DNA of 64,000 nt from Atrichornis clamosus (taxonomy: Eukaryota; Chordata; Aves; Passeriformes; Menuridae): positions 62,001 through 126,000 of the forward strand of contig WBMZ01009440.1 of assembly GCA_013400975.1 (NCBI GenBank), in the 5' to 3' direction. The notes below the pieces were generated by a model that ran no database searches, had not been told where the DNA came from, and was given only the letters and a program-made list of their open reading frames with translations. Position numbers and translations under genes: made by a program. The number at the start of each line of letters is the position of its first letter. The stretch's first letter is position 1. This document shows, piece by piece, positions 50,301 through 63,159 of the stretch.

Positions 50301-51465
50301 AGCTGGTATTTCTTTGAAGATGCTCTCTAACACAACATAAATACTTGGCAGTCATCTGCACTGAAAGTTGAAACACTCTAGAAATGCTGAAGGAATAGAT
50401 ATTTCAAAGATACCTCCAAATCTGGATGTTCAGTTCCCTTGCAAAGAACCTTTGAATAAATATTCATAAAAATTGGGGAACTCAACATTCCAACATGAGT
50501 CATTTCCACAAAATCCTGACAAAAGGTTAAAGTTGTGTGAAGCAAGAATTCAAAATTTACCCATTGATACCTTTTTCTTCATTCATCCTTCTTAAACACA
50601 TAAATAAAGTCTGAGAACCTCTTGCAGAGTCTTTATTCCTGAAAACAAAACCTTATTTTAAAAAAACCCTAACCCTTGCATCATGCCTACTGCCATGGCT
50701 TGAAGTGTAAATTTCAATCTGGGAGAAATAGTTATTTGCTTTTGAATCTACTTAGAGTCAATAAAATAAAAGATCAGCCATCAATTTTAGGGTCTTTTAA
50801 TGTCCAGCCTCTGAGAATATATGCCTTATCCTTCCTGGATTAGACTGTGAAAGTAAAAGGCCTCCAGGAAATTTATGATGTCCTTCAACTCTTATCTCTC
50901 ATCTTGAGAGGAAACTGTCCTTCCCTCAAAAACAAAAAGCAAAATAACTTTAAAAAAAACTAACCGAACAACAACAACAAAAAACCCACCAAAAAGCCAA
51001 CAAGCCCTGATTCCAAATCACTCTAAGCAGTTCCCACTGATATTCAGCCAAGTTCTATAAAATTTTTGTTAAGAAAGAAAAATGCTACTGAAGTATTTTA
51101 ATGTGCTTGCTGAAGAAGGTTCAGACCCTGATCTCTGGGACTTGTTCCACTGTATCTTATTGTGAGTCATCAAACAGCTTTCCTGACTTTTTCCTCCTCT
51201 ACCAAAGCCCAATCTCAACTAAAAAAGATAGCTATGACACAGACCACTGCCATGAAGTGTGGAGTTTTTGCAGCTTATAATTGGCTAAGCAGCACTAACA
51301 AGAGGCATACTTCCCAGAAGGCTAGAAATGTTCTCAGTTGCATTGTCTAGCACTCAGCTCATGGGCATCTCCACCAAGATGAGCAGAATCTGAATCTCAG
51401 TCCTAGGTATTACTGTATTATGGCTACTTTAAATTATGGCCAACTACTGGGTAAAACATATCCTT
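47386..51465. other. Non-coding stretch, simple tracts only
   Basis: An A15 run lies at 49978-49992, an imperfect hairpin (CTACATGTA/TACACGTAG) near 49801-49824, and an A/AAC-rich tract at about 50930-50998. No gene supported. Confidence 0.5.
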
Positions 51466-52323
51466 TGAAATGATGACACCAAGTTGAATGGTGCAGTTGA
51501 CAGGGCTGAGAGACAGGATGCCATTCAGAGCAACGTGAACAAGTTCAAGAACTGAGAACACCATAATGTTCAACAAGGCCTAATGCAGGGTCCTGTGCCT
51601 GGGTCAGAGCAACCCCCATCATCAACAGAAGCTGAGGGATGAAGGGATTGAGACTTTCTGAGGAGAAGGACTTCAGGGTGTGGGTGGAAGAAAACCTTTA
51701 CATAACCTGGCAATGCAGGCTTGCACTCCAGAAATCCAACTGTGTTCTAGGCTACATCAAAAGCAGCGTGGCCAGCAGCTCAAGGGAGATGACTCTGTCC
51801 CTCTACTCTGCTTTTGTGAGATCCCACCTGGAGTGCTGCATCCAGTTCTGTGGTCCCCAACACAGGAAAGACATGAACCTCTTTTTCAGTGGGTCCAGTG
51901 ACGATGATCACAGAACTGGAGCACCTCTCCTACAAGGAAAGGCTGAGTGAGTTGTGGTTGCTCATCCTGGAGCAGAGAAGGCCCCAGGGAGACCTTATTG
52001 CAGCATTTCAATACTTAAAGGGGCTGTTAAGAAAGATGGACACAGACCTTTTATTAGGGCATGTTTCAAAGGGACAAAGGACAATCATTTTAGACTAAAC
52101 TTGGACAGATTCAGACTAGATATATTGAAATTTTTTATAATGAGGATGGTGAAATACCAAAACAGGTTGCCCAGATAGGTGGTAGATACCCCATACCTGG
52201 AAACACCAAAGGTCAGGTTGGACAGGGCAACCTCATCAAGTTAAGGATATCCCTGCTCACTGTGAGAGGGTTGGACTAGATGACCTTTAAAGGTCCCTTC
52301 CAACCCAAACCATTGTAGGAGTC
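51466..52323 (+). mobile_element. CR1 retroposon with broken ORF2 C-terminal region
   Basis: The longest CR1 copy here, about 858 bp, 5'-truncated. It begins GATGACACCAAGTTGAATGG and ends GGTCCCTTCCAACCCAAACC at about 52313. It covers the C-terminal third of ORF2, downstream of the main reverse-transcriptase catalytic motifs. Recognisable peptides are [16 protein letters not shown] (about 51798-51845), LEHLSYKERLSELW in another frame (about 51919-51960) and NLDRFRLDILKFF back in the first frame (about 52101-52139). The changes of frame near 51890-51905 and again before 52100 show it is dead. The stronger match to the CR1 pattern than at 46900 suggests a younger insertion. Confidence 0.95.
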
Positions 52324-53019
52324 TACAACCAGTTTTTGTAGAGAACGCTTCTAAGTTGTGTTTTGTCACAAGGACATGTTTTGCTTTAAAAGGCATTATG
52401 ATAAAGAACCTAAATGTGCTTAGGTGATAAATACAGGCTCAGTAAAAATTGCCCATGCCTTTAAATTAAGAGTGCATGTCTGATAACAGTTCATATAACA
52501 ATATTGGTGTTCCTTTTCTCAATAGAACAAGCCAAAAGCAGGAAGGAAAGGGAGGTGCCAGGGATTCTTGGGATGTCCAAGTAAGTGGGCTCAATTTCCC
52601 AGTGTTCTTTGTCTTGCAAGGGGCAAGAATGCTGAATAGACTGTCAACAGGCATGGCTGCTGGTTTAAAAGAAATATACCAAAAGAGCAGTCTAGGGCTT
52701 GAACAATATTCTTAATAACCCTTTATTTTTATGTTTTTCCACACTGATAAAAGACTGTGCTTGTGCAGCAGTAGTGACAGATAGTTGCCACACCAATAGT
52801 TATCATACCAAATTCAATCTGTTTATCTTCATTTAAACAAGCTAGATTTTTAAAGGTTTTGTTATCCCTTGAGCTGGAAGAAGAACTTCTCTTATTTATA
52901 TTAGTTGCTTAAAACTCCCCTGTGCTATGTGCTACACAGTGGTATAGCGAGCGCATTCCATCCCGAATCACTCACCATATAAACATAAGAGATACAGGAG
53001 ATATTTTTCTTACTTCCAG
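52324..53019. other. Non-coding stretch, nothing recognised
   Basis: Short antisense-paired frames (52466-52654 minus, 52476-52715 plus) without domains. Confidence 0.5.
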
Positions 53020-53093
53020 TAGTACAGACCCAAATCAGGGAGAGACTTTAGCTTGCTCAAGGTCACATAGGATACCTGTAGTAGAGCTGCAGT
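53020..53093 (-). repeat. Possible MIR-type SINE core fragment
   Basis: The plus strand reads GGGAGAGACTTTAGCTTGCT, CAAGGTCACATAG and GTAGTAGAGCTGCAG. This follows the reverse-complement MIR core order (GAGAGGTTAAGTAACTTGCC, then CAAGGTCACACAG, then AGTGGCAGAGC). The head and tail are not recognisable. Confidence 0.45.
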
Positions 53094-54715
53094 ATATTTA
53101 TTTATTTTTTTAGCTCAGACTTGTCAAATCCTGCTGTAGCTGTCTACCAACAGGATTGGTGTCGTCCCTTGAGAGAGATTGAAATTGTCACCACAGCTTC
53201 ACAGATGCAATGTCCCTGCTCACCTGCATTTGTCTGTCAGACCTATCCATGTGCAGCCCGAGTCTTATTCCAAAGCATTAGGTCTCAGGGAAGCTGACTC
53301 GCATTTGTATGCTGGAAATGTTTGTAACACTTCAAAAGATAGCTCCTCCATAGCAATCTACCACCACAAAGCCCAGGGTGCCAGTTTTCCATTGCAAGCC
53401 TAAGAAACGCTCTAAAGCAATAGCTGTGGATATTCCTTTTACCGTGAACCCAGTGTAATTTTACAAATAAATTGAGACACAGTTCAATTCCCGGCACAGA
53501 CAGACAAAGGGAAAACTGTCCACTAGGGCAGCTGACGTAGCTGCAGTGATACAAATCCTTTAAGAAAACCTAGTGCTACTGAACCCACTATTCTCAGCAG
53601 TGCACTGCAGGTTTGGGGAATACCACAAACACCACATGAACATTAATTAAGCACAAGGTAAAGCTCTAAACATTTTAAGAGTAATCATGGCACTCTGAGA
53701 GGCCTGATTACCCATTGTGGATGTGTGGTCTCACCTGACATCTTCCTCAGGACCTTCTTTCCATCCCACCCCTGCTTGCCAGCCACTATTACTGATATTT
53801 CCAGAATAGATGTAGTCTCAACACTCTATTTCAAGGGGAACTCTGGAAATAAAGATATGCCCACCACTTCCATATGACATTAATTCTGCGACATAAAATC
53901 ACTGAGTGCAAGCTCTTAGCATTTCAGTGCTCTGACAAATACCAAAGAACCATTTGGTCCAAGTGAGCGCCTGTCCAGCTGCTTAGCAGAATCAGGGTCT
54001 TCATCATAGACATGGGCAATATCACAGCCACTAAAATGAGGCTTGGGTTCATAAAAGTCTATTGCACTCAGAATTTGCTTGATAGAAAGTAAACATTAAC
54101 TGCATAGATAATTAGAGCACATAAACAGCAAGGTGCTTTTTTCAAGCCTGTACAGCTATTACATATATACTTTCAAAAAAAAAAAAAAATTAAAGTCTGA
54201 GCTAGCAAAACTCACTTTAAAATGTATTAAAGGATCATTACCACACTCAATTTAAAGCAGGACTGACATAAGTGCTAGTGCAAAACATAACAAAGCAGAG
54301 CATAAATCTTTTGAGCCCGGAAAAGACACTTTTCACAGGTTATTTTTCCTTCTGTAAAGCAACAATGTAATCATCAAGCAAACAGAGCAAGTGAAGGAAT
54401 GATTAACTGAAGGCCGGGCTTGTTTTTCACCAACGTAAAAGCATTCACAGCCTGGAACAAACAGCAAGGTATTCCTTTTCATGGTGTTCCTGTTATTTTA
54501 GCTTCTGGAAACAAAATCTATTTCGAAGGATGATATCTTTGTATGCATACATTCATTATTATATATATATTCATATTCACATATATGAACGTCCATTGCA
54601 AGTAGGGGTATTTGTACATATAACCTCAACATCCAACCTTCTCTGTGAACCACAGTGAGGCTCACAAAGTTTACTTCTTCTCTTTTAAGCAGGTAGTTAC
54701 TGTGTTTAAATAATA
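53094..54715. other. Non-coding stretch, simple tracts only
   Basis: A15 run at 54175-54189 and TA run at 54557-54571. Nothing else recognised. Confidence 0.5.
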
Positions 54716-54751
54716 GCATCACAGAATATTCTGAGTTGGAAGGGACCTGCA
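54716..54751 (-). mobile_element. CR1 3' terminus, very short
   Basis: CATCACAGAATATTCTGAGT and TTGGAAGGGACCTGCA are the reverse complement of a CR1 3' end (TTCCAACTCAGAATATTCTGTGA type). Only about 36 bp are recognisable; either an extremely truncated insertion or a decayed one. Confidence 0.55.
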
Positions 54752-57700
54752 TGTGTGACTGTTCTCTGGGACAGTAGGGAAATGAGGGATAAACCCAAAG
54801 AAGTTCAGAGAACCCTAACAGACTTTACACCAGCAAAAGCCTCTCCAGTAACATGAAGCTCATGACCAGCACGTGCTTGCTTACTGAGGCTTTCAACCGG
54901 CCTTTAAATTCCCAGCAAGCTGCAGCCTTCAAACCTGGACTTCTCCTAGTAAGGACCTGGGCAGCCTCCCTCCAACAAGGGGAAAGCGTGAAGCATGGGA
55001 AATTTCAAAGCAGTAGACAGAAAAGGCTTTGCAGGGAAAAGGAGACAGATCTTTATATAGGACCAGAGCAAGCCAGGTATGTAAACATTTGCACAGCTAT
55101 AAGCTGTAGGAGCACTCCCGTTGTAATCAACAAGATCTCTTAAACATGCTCAACATGAGGCTTATGCTTACATACCTGGCATAAATGGAGATAGAACAAG
55201 CAACTGCGGGGCCTGCTTGCAGGGGGGTTCCAGTGCACATGGACAGGGAGACATGGGGCCACAAACCCAGCTCCACATTTTCCTAAAAGTGACTGGATGG
55301 CCAGTTTGGGTAATGCTGATATTTACAGATACTGAAATAAATGTCTAAGAACATACATATACATATATATATATAAAATCCATATATATAATGTATATTC
55401 TGTACATGTGCACGTGTACACTTTAATGTATATTTTTATTTAAAGATATATATAAAAATCAGGCCATAAGATACTCCTAACTTCTGAGATTCACAAACCT
55501 AACAGCAGATGCTGCTACAAACTGGGACCTAAATGTCAAGTACCAATGATGCTTAAGTGCTACTTAATTAAATTAGAAGAGAAATAGCATTCATGTATTA
55601 ATTCAGTCATTCACAAGGATTTTATACATTCACAGCAAGAACTTAACCTACCCTTTAAGCACTCCAGCCACTTTAGGCACTCCCAAGCTTTCACCTAATG
55701 GCTTTTTATTGGCAAGAATACCTAATCTCTGCAAGCAAACAAAAAGCTGTCTTGATTTATCCAGCCTTTTTAGGTCAGGTACCTACTCTCTAGGTACACT
55801 CCATACCTTCCTCCAACATTCTGTAGCCCACAGCATCACAGTGCATAGGTTACTTGCTCCACAAAAGTGACCTTTGGTCTCAACAATATCCCACCAAGGA
55901 CACTAATGGCAGAAGACATTACAAATCGAGTAGATACTCTGAATGCTTCAGTGAAACAAAGAGACACATTAGTTAAATACAGATTAGCATAAAATATACT
56001 TGAATCCCAAACAGAGCTATGATGCCCAGCTATCTGTGAAACAAGAGCAGAACTCTGACCAGAGTTTTTTACTAGTGGAAATACTAAAGCCTATATTACA
56101 TAAAAGGAATACCTGATGTATCACATGCTATGAAAAAGAATGAATTAAAATTAATGGACATATGGAATCCACATGTGTAAGTAAAAATTGAGGGTTAATT
56201 ACTCATATAGTACTATAAAATCAATGAAGAGGGCTTAAATGTCAACCAGTGCTCCAGAATTTTCAAATCAGTTAGAACCCACTATTCATCTTGAAGTAGA
56301 TTAATTACATGTACCAAAATATTTTAATAGCCACATACGAAAAGAAAAATAAAAGAAAGGCATCAAGTCACACAATCCAAATCTATATTCAATTTCTAAG
56401 TAAAAACAAGAGAAAGAAGAAAAATATCATGTCTAGAAATGGATTTAAAAGATAATTCTTGACTTTTCAAAGAAATTAAGGAATTTTTTTGGTGCCACCA
56501 CAATCCACAAATATGAATTTAGTTTCTTCAAGCATTAGCTGATTTTCTTCACAAAAAAAATTTTTTTTTGCAAAGGAAACTACACCACATGCAATAAGTA
56601 GTATAAAAAAACCCCAGCCCCAAAAACACAAAAAAGTCCCCCAACTCTTTCTTCTGCTTTTTACAAAGAAAGGTCAGGAAACACCAATCCCCTATTTTAG
56701 CATGCAGATTTTTTTTCTGCCTCTGTAACTCTTGCCAAAATCCATTCTTTATCTGAGGCAGATAAAGAATGTGTTTAATGTAGAGCACCTTATTCTTCTA
56801 AACACCCACGTAGCTTTCTGAAGGTTAACAGATGCATCAGAGAGAGTAACAAGAGACTGAACTGAATCAGAAAGGTTTTCAAGTTTTGATTGCTTTGTTT
56901 TACTGCTGTTAGCTGCCATGCAACCAAACAAAACCAGTGCTCCTTCTGAGGCAAAATTTCTGCCATCTGCATCAAACTCAGAAGAGTGGAGTGTCATGAT
57001 TTAATTCCATTACGTGTTACAGCTGCTTCTCTTTAGATATCTTCCAGGAATCCGTTTTCAAAGCAAAAAAGTATGATCTTTAATAAGAGAAATAGGACAA
57101 CTTCACTACAGCATCACTGTTACACCAGCTATGTCCTGCTAAAAAGGATGGATACTTGCCTAGCAATGACAGCAGAGTGGAAAGAATGGTGGTAGAGGCC
57201 ACACTCCACAGCTCCACTGCATTTGGGACTAAGTGTACTCTTAAACAACACGGCTTTGTCTGTGTTTCACTCGGAGGTTAAGTGTACATCCTTCAACACC
57301 TAAGAAGCTGTATTGAAAGATAGGACATTACTGTCTAGTGGTGAGCACTGCCAGGACAGATACCAAACTATGGGTTATAGCCCTCTAGTCATCATTTTGT
57401 CTTCACAAAAGTGCCCTGCTGCACACTCCCATCAGTACTGTGTACGGACCTCTGTCGGCCTGGTTCCTGCCGCACAGTGGAAGGGCCAAGCAGGCACAAT
57501 CTATGCAGTTTCCAGGGGAGGAGATGGAAAGCACAAGTCCAGCTACTGGAGTGATCAGTCTGAAGAACTAGATTTAGTTAAGTGCCCCACCATCTCTGCT
57601 CTGATTTGGCAAGAGTTAAAGAAGTTAGAGGATTAGAGAAAACAAATGTCCTGTTATTTTAAAAAAGTTAATTCCTGGAATGATTGCTGCCAGGGGGCCA

Positions 57701-59929
57701 CAGTAACAGAGCAAACAAAAAGAGAGAGAGTCAGGGCAATTCTTTCCTATCAAGTTGGCATAGGCCCCAGAGATTGTTCAGCAATTCTCCAGGATCAGTG
57801 AGAAAAAGTCAGCTGTGGGAACCTAGCCTTTCCTTTGCAAGCATCAGCAACCTCGTAAACACTGAGTGTAAGGGCTCCAAAGTGAGACGAAACATGAAAC
57901 CAGGCTGTGTTCCCAGCTGGTGTGTGCTGGTGTCATTCCACCCACAGAAAGCTGAGCTGCGTGGTCCAGCTCTCCTCTTGGGACTGTGCTCCCAGGTACC
58001 ACCATCCCTTCCAGGACTTTGCAACACAACTGCGTGCAGAGGCTCTGAGGGAATCTCCCTCTCAAGCCTGTGTAGGCAGTTGTTCCCTGACTACAGCAGC
58101 TGGAGGACACACACAACTCTTTGTCACTATTTTAGACCACATTAGGGATGAGGAACTTGACTTAGATAGGGCACCCGCAAACTGCCCTACAACCACACTC
58201 AAAGCACTGGAAAGGGCATATTTGCTCCTCTTCAACAGTAAAAAATTGGCAAAGAAAGCTTAGTTTTAAGTTAACCACACAGGACTCCCCCAAGCACCAT
58301 TAGGCAGAGCTAAAAGTCAGGACAGACATCAAACAGTTAAGCTGCATTCCTCTCAGAGTACCCATTAAAAGAAAAGCCCTTCTCTTCAGCCAACTTCAAA
58401 TCCAGTATTCTGCAAAAGTGAATTAGAGTGGCTGGAACAGAGCTTTTCTAAAGCAGTTTACATTGGACAGATCACAAGAACAATAATCACAAAACATGCT
58501 TTCTGTGAACCTTCCAAATTATCACATTTTTTCTTTTGACAACTGAAAACATTCATGGGGTGGGGGAAATGTCTGAAATCTAAGGGATAAGTGGAAGGCG
58601 GTTTTGAGAGTTAAGAATCTGAAACAGGAACAAAAGAAAAAAAATAAAGAAAAAAGAAGAGCCAGGCCTTTTGAGTGTAGCCCAAGCCCACAACGATAGA
58701 AGAAATCAGATACTTTCTTGGTGACAAATTCCAAAAGCACAACAAGAAAGACAGCTACTTTCCTCTGAATTTATAGCTGTGAGCAAAACACTGGTTATTC
58801 AAATCACTGTAACATCCAAGTGAAATCAGTACTTTGTTATTCTGGTCAAACATATGGGAATGCCTGTTCAAGGGCAATCCTCACCCAGAGACATTGCAAA
58901 GCAACAGGGAAAAGCAGGAAGAGGAAGTGTAATAAAGAAAATCCCTGGATGAAGATGGCCAGGAGAGAGCTCAGGGGATGCCCTTTTATGTTCTCACAGA
59001 TTACCTGCCATAAATTTCTGAACATTAGTGTCAGGTGAGACACATCATTGCACCTTGGTCTTTTTGCAGGTACAGCCCTGCAGCACTGTTAATGCTATGG
59101 CAGCTTTGCCATCTTTATTTCCCAAAGGCAGGCACTTGCAGGTTTGGCCTGACAGAGTGATCCACATCATACAGCTAACAGCCAGCAGGACTTACCTTGC
59201 CCCAGAGCCTGGAAGCCTTCCTTCATCACTCCATAGCCTTACGAGGCATTTCAGCTGCATTGGAGACCTCTCCTTTCCAAGAGATAAAAATATGGACAAA
59301 ACTTTCATTTTTCCAAATATCCTACAAGGCTCACTCCATCAGGTCTTCCCTATTGTTGTTCCTCAACCTCACACCCACACGGAATCCTCCCTGCAGACCT
59401 ACTTCTCACCAGGTGTAAGCTCTTGAGCCCAGATGGCTCCCAACCCACCCTGCTGAGGGGCACAGCTGCCCCTCCACCCTGCAATGCCCACCACCACCTT
59501 CCCTGCAGGAGAGGGGAGGACACCCCAATACCTCTCACCTCTGCCTTAATGCTCTGTTTTGGGGTTGCTCTTAAAGGAGTCAAACTGCAATAGCCAGCTG
59601 CTCTTACCGAACAAATCCCCTTTGCATTGGCAGCATAGTCTGGAAATGTAAAAGCAAGGACATTTTTCAGATGGTGATGTCTAAAATAAGTATCTTTTGA
59701 GCCCAAATACATTTTCACATACTTTCAGTTTCTTCAGGACTTTAAATGGGAAAAATTAAGACTTGAGCATGGCAGGCTTAAAGATAAGTTACTGACATTG
59801 AATTTGAACAGCAGCCCAAGTTGCTGATTTTTCTTTCTTTGGAAGCCATTGAACCTCCACCCTGACTTGCATGGAAGCTGAACATTTAAACAGTATGTTT
59901 TGATGTGACTGTGTAGGTCATTTAATTTC
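54752..59929. other. Non-coding stretch with a TA-rich tract
   Basis: A TA/TG-rich low-complexity segment lies at 55351-55455, and an A8T8 palindrome at about 56554-56571. A moderately GC-rich segment at 57400-58270 carries overlapping frames (57684-58145 and 57907-58263 plus; 57844-58116 minus), and a similar one lies at 59028-59720. None shows a domain. Confidence 0.5.
55351..55455. repeat. TA-rich low-complexity tract
   Basis: ATACATATATATATATAAAA and CATATATATAATGTATA with a TGTACATGTGCACGTGTACA insert that is itself near-palindromic (55401-55420). Confidence 0.75.
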
Positions 59930-60360
59930 TCTTCATTTTTTACTTTGAGTGCAGATTACAAAACTGGATATTTGCTGAAACCAAATGGATTTTTTGTTTT
60001 GTTTTGTTTCGGATGGCTGATGTCAGTAACTAATCATCAAGGCTCAAATGACAGGCTTAGCAAGTCTTCGGCAGTTTTAAATTTCTTCTGTATTTAAACG
60101 CGTAAGATTTCAATCCACTTTTCATTGCTATCTGTTCTTCGGGAGTTCAAATATGTCAGTATTTCCTGGAATGCATATGAGCATTACAAACGTAACCAGA
60201 TTGAAACTCACTTTCAAAATGTTTTGGCATTATTGAGACCTACTTTTAAGTGTAGGCAGATTTAATGTTCATTTGTGTCCAGGAAGTTCAGAGGGCTCCA
60301 CACGCACACCTTGAAAGCAGAAATAAACCATCTGAAACTAATGAGGTAAGTGTAGGTCCC
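59930..60360. promoter_or_regulatory. Possible conserved non-coding element
   Basis: A repeat-poor AT-rich segment (apart from a TTTTG run at 59990-60009) with scattered retained CpGs inside AT-rich words (TTTCGGATGG, TCTTCGGCAG, TTAAACGCGTAAG, CTTCGGGAG). TAATCATCAAGG and TGACAGGC resemble homeodomain/TALE sites, and ATGAG|GTAAGTG at 60345 is a strong donor-like word. The enhancer or exon reading is inference only. Confidence 0.25.
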
Positions 60361-60969
60361 ATCTTTCTATCTGGGAAAGATGGAGTGAAAAGTTCAAAAC
60401 CAAAAACTTTATAAAATCAAGACTATTAATTAAATGCTCAGCCAGAATGTATCAAAGGCAAAGGAAGTAATTCCATGTGCTCCACTTGGCATGGGATCAG
60501 GCCCTTCATTTGAAATTTTGCAGAGTGAGGAATATGGAAAAGAACACAGTGTTACCTTCTGCTTTTTAAAAGGCAAAGTCTCTTGTCCACCCTTCTAGAG
60601 AAGTTTTCTAACCAAGAAAGTGGTCAGCACACATCTCCAGATCAGGGAATTGATCTGGAATGATTGCCTAGGTAATTTGAGCATATTATCCAAGATTGAA
60701 ATTGCTTAATTTATAGTTAGATGACCCTGGATTCCTCCCTGCCCTGGTTGTAGAGGTAGCTCTGCCTGACGATCTGATCCCTGCATAATTTCACCCCTCT
60801 GCTTGGTAACCACCAGGCACAAACCAGTGACTAAACTGTGCAGTGCCTAAGCCCTTCCTGCAACCCTTCAAAAATTTCTCCACTAGGCTAGCCCAGGTCA
60901 CTGCTAGTGGTCTCTGCCTTTTCATGGCTGGGATCATTCACAACACCTTTAGAGCTACCACAAAGATCA
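60361..60969. other. Non-coding stretch, nothing recognised
   Basis: No gene or named repeat. Confidence 0.5.
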
Positions 60970-61113
60970 CCTTTCTTCTCTTTTCCCTTTCTTCTCTCTT
61001 CTCTTTCCTTATCTTCTCATTTCTTCCTTTTCCTTTACTTTTTTCTTTTCTTTCCCTGCCACCCTTTATTGTCTTTTTCTTTTTTTGCCTTGCCTTTGTT
61101 CTATTTTTTTCCA
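60970..61113 (+). repeat. Long polypyrimidine tract
   Basis: About 144 bp that are mostly T and C on the plus strand (CTTTCTTCTCTTTTCCC repeated loosely) with few purines. It is responsible for the hydrophobic-looking open frames 60843-61193 and 60907-61119. Confidence 0.8.
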
Positions 61114-63159
61114 CCTTAGATGTAAAACCTTCTTTTTTTCAGCTTCTACTACTGCTGTCTGTAGTTCTTCCTGGGAATATACATTGCAGCTAATCTCCTT
61201 AACCTTAAATTCACTATCCCAGTCAGAAAATGAGATTAACTTCCTGAGCTTTTTGCAGTTGCTGCCAGAAAGGCCAAAGTCTAGAAGCTTGTGATCTTTT
61301 TATACATAATCAACCACTAGGTACAAAGATACTATCTGTTTATACCCAAATATCTGTGGAGGTCTTTCACAAGCCCTTTGGGGAAGCTTCTCTCTGTTTC
61401 AGTAATGGGAGATTGGGAAACTGCGGTTGTTCATATTGGTTTTACGGGAAAAATAGAATGTCCTCACTTTGCAAAAGAATTTAACTTCTCTGCTATGCTG
61501 CAACACATGCATTTTTAAATCAACACAATGGCTCTGCAAGACAGACAATGGATTCCATCTGTCTAAACAGAGATGGCCTCTGCTATCAGGTCAGCTTGCA
61601 GTCTTTATTTTGTCCTTCTGAGTGGAAAGTACCAAACTACATACAGATAGTTTAAAGGAAGGGAATGAGATTTGCCCAGCATCAAACAGGAAATCTGTGC
61701 CATGCAGATTTTCTGATAGCCCTCAGTTTGCCCAAAAACCACTGGACCAGTCTTCTTCACATAAGAATAAATTCGTAAAAGCCATGGGAGCCAAAAGAGC
61801 TAGGTAAGTTCCACCCTTTCAACAGGTGCTCCTACATCTGCTGCTATCAATCTTCATGCCACCTTAAGAGTTTCTGTTTCTCTCTCCTTTTTCTGTGAAG
61901 AATTTGAAGAACTGCCTTTGATTTTACTTGTAGAAAGAGGTGGAGAATGCACTTGACCAGTTCAATTAAAACTCATTCACACAACGCTTATTTTCGTAAC
62001 ACTGCAAATGTTCTCATCCTACCTATTCAAATATGTGCTGCAGAACATGAAAGAGCGCCCACCTCAGTTTAGCAAATAACATCAGCTTGATCCCAGCATT
62101 CAACTGCTGATATCAACAACCAGGTATTTCAAAATCATCATCAGAATTCATTTCCAATGTTTTCCTAGAAATAACTTCTAAAAATATCAGTTCTCTAAAG
62201 CCAAAAGAACCAAGCTAGACAAATTCCAGGCCTGCCAGGAAGCCAGCAAAGATCTGCATCTTGTTCCTTGGACAAATACATATGAGAGATGTTGTCAGCT
62301 CTTTATCAGAAATCTGGCTGTAGCTTCTTTTCAAATCTCATCTAGGTATATTGTTCTATCATAATGTTTTTGAGCTCTCCTCTGAATTTTTAAATTGCTC
62401 TTGGTTGTTTTAAGGTCTGATTCTGGGGGGTTTTGAGTATTTAAGGTTGGCAATACCCAACATTTCTCACAAAAAGCTACACATAAAAGGTTAGAATTTC
62501 TCTCTTCTTAAAAAACAGTTCAGTAAATGAGTATTCTACTGATGTCACCTACTAACATTGCTAATAGCATGGTCATTAAGGCAAGTATGAATATAGTGTA
62601 AAGCCTGGTGGGTCATCTGATTTAAGAAACACCTAAATAAAGACCATCATGATTTAAGGCTTCTGGATGAGAGCACAGAAAAGGCTGAGAGCTTTTCCAG
62701 TATGAAGTTAAAGTAATGAGGCTTTGTGTACCTGAAATGCAAAAATCCATAGTACTGACTGAAGTCAAGACTCCAAGCCTACTGAAATCAATGTCAATGT
62801 CCCTTCATTGCCTTCAAAGTACAATGGATTAGGTTTCTTAATTGTTCATTACTTACAGCACAAAATAGATCTGTAATGTATTCTAATAGTATTCACGCTT
62901 TAGGAGAATGAATTGCATCGTCAGAGGTACAATGCTTTGGAAACGTGCTCTAAAACTTCACAAATGCAGCTGTGAAAGCAAAGGAGAAAGGACAATTGCA
63001 TTAGCAGGCAATTTGAAGAAAGCAAGTCCATAAAACCACACAAAATGAGTCAGCAAGCAGGACAGAATCTTCAAAAGTATTAACAAATGCAAATTTGTTA
63101 ACAAATTAATGCTTCTAACCAATTTAACATCGTTGACTAAGAGTAACAGGCACTTACAC
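61114..63159. other. Non-coding stretch, nothing recognised
   Basis: No supported gene or named repeat on either strand. Confidence 0.5.

Noticed and set aside
51639..52178. Small plus-strand genes suggested by three frames of about 70-100 codons
   Set aside because: They are fragments of a broken CR1 ORF2 C-terminus in two frames.
60843..61193. Hydrophobic 116-codon frame resembling a multi-pass membrane protein
   Set aside because: It is a translation of the polypyrimidine tract at 60970-61113.
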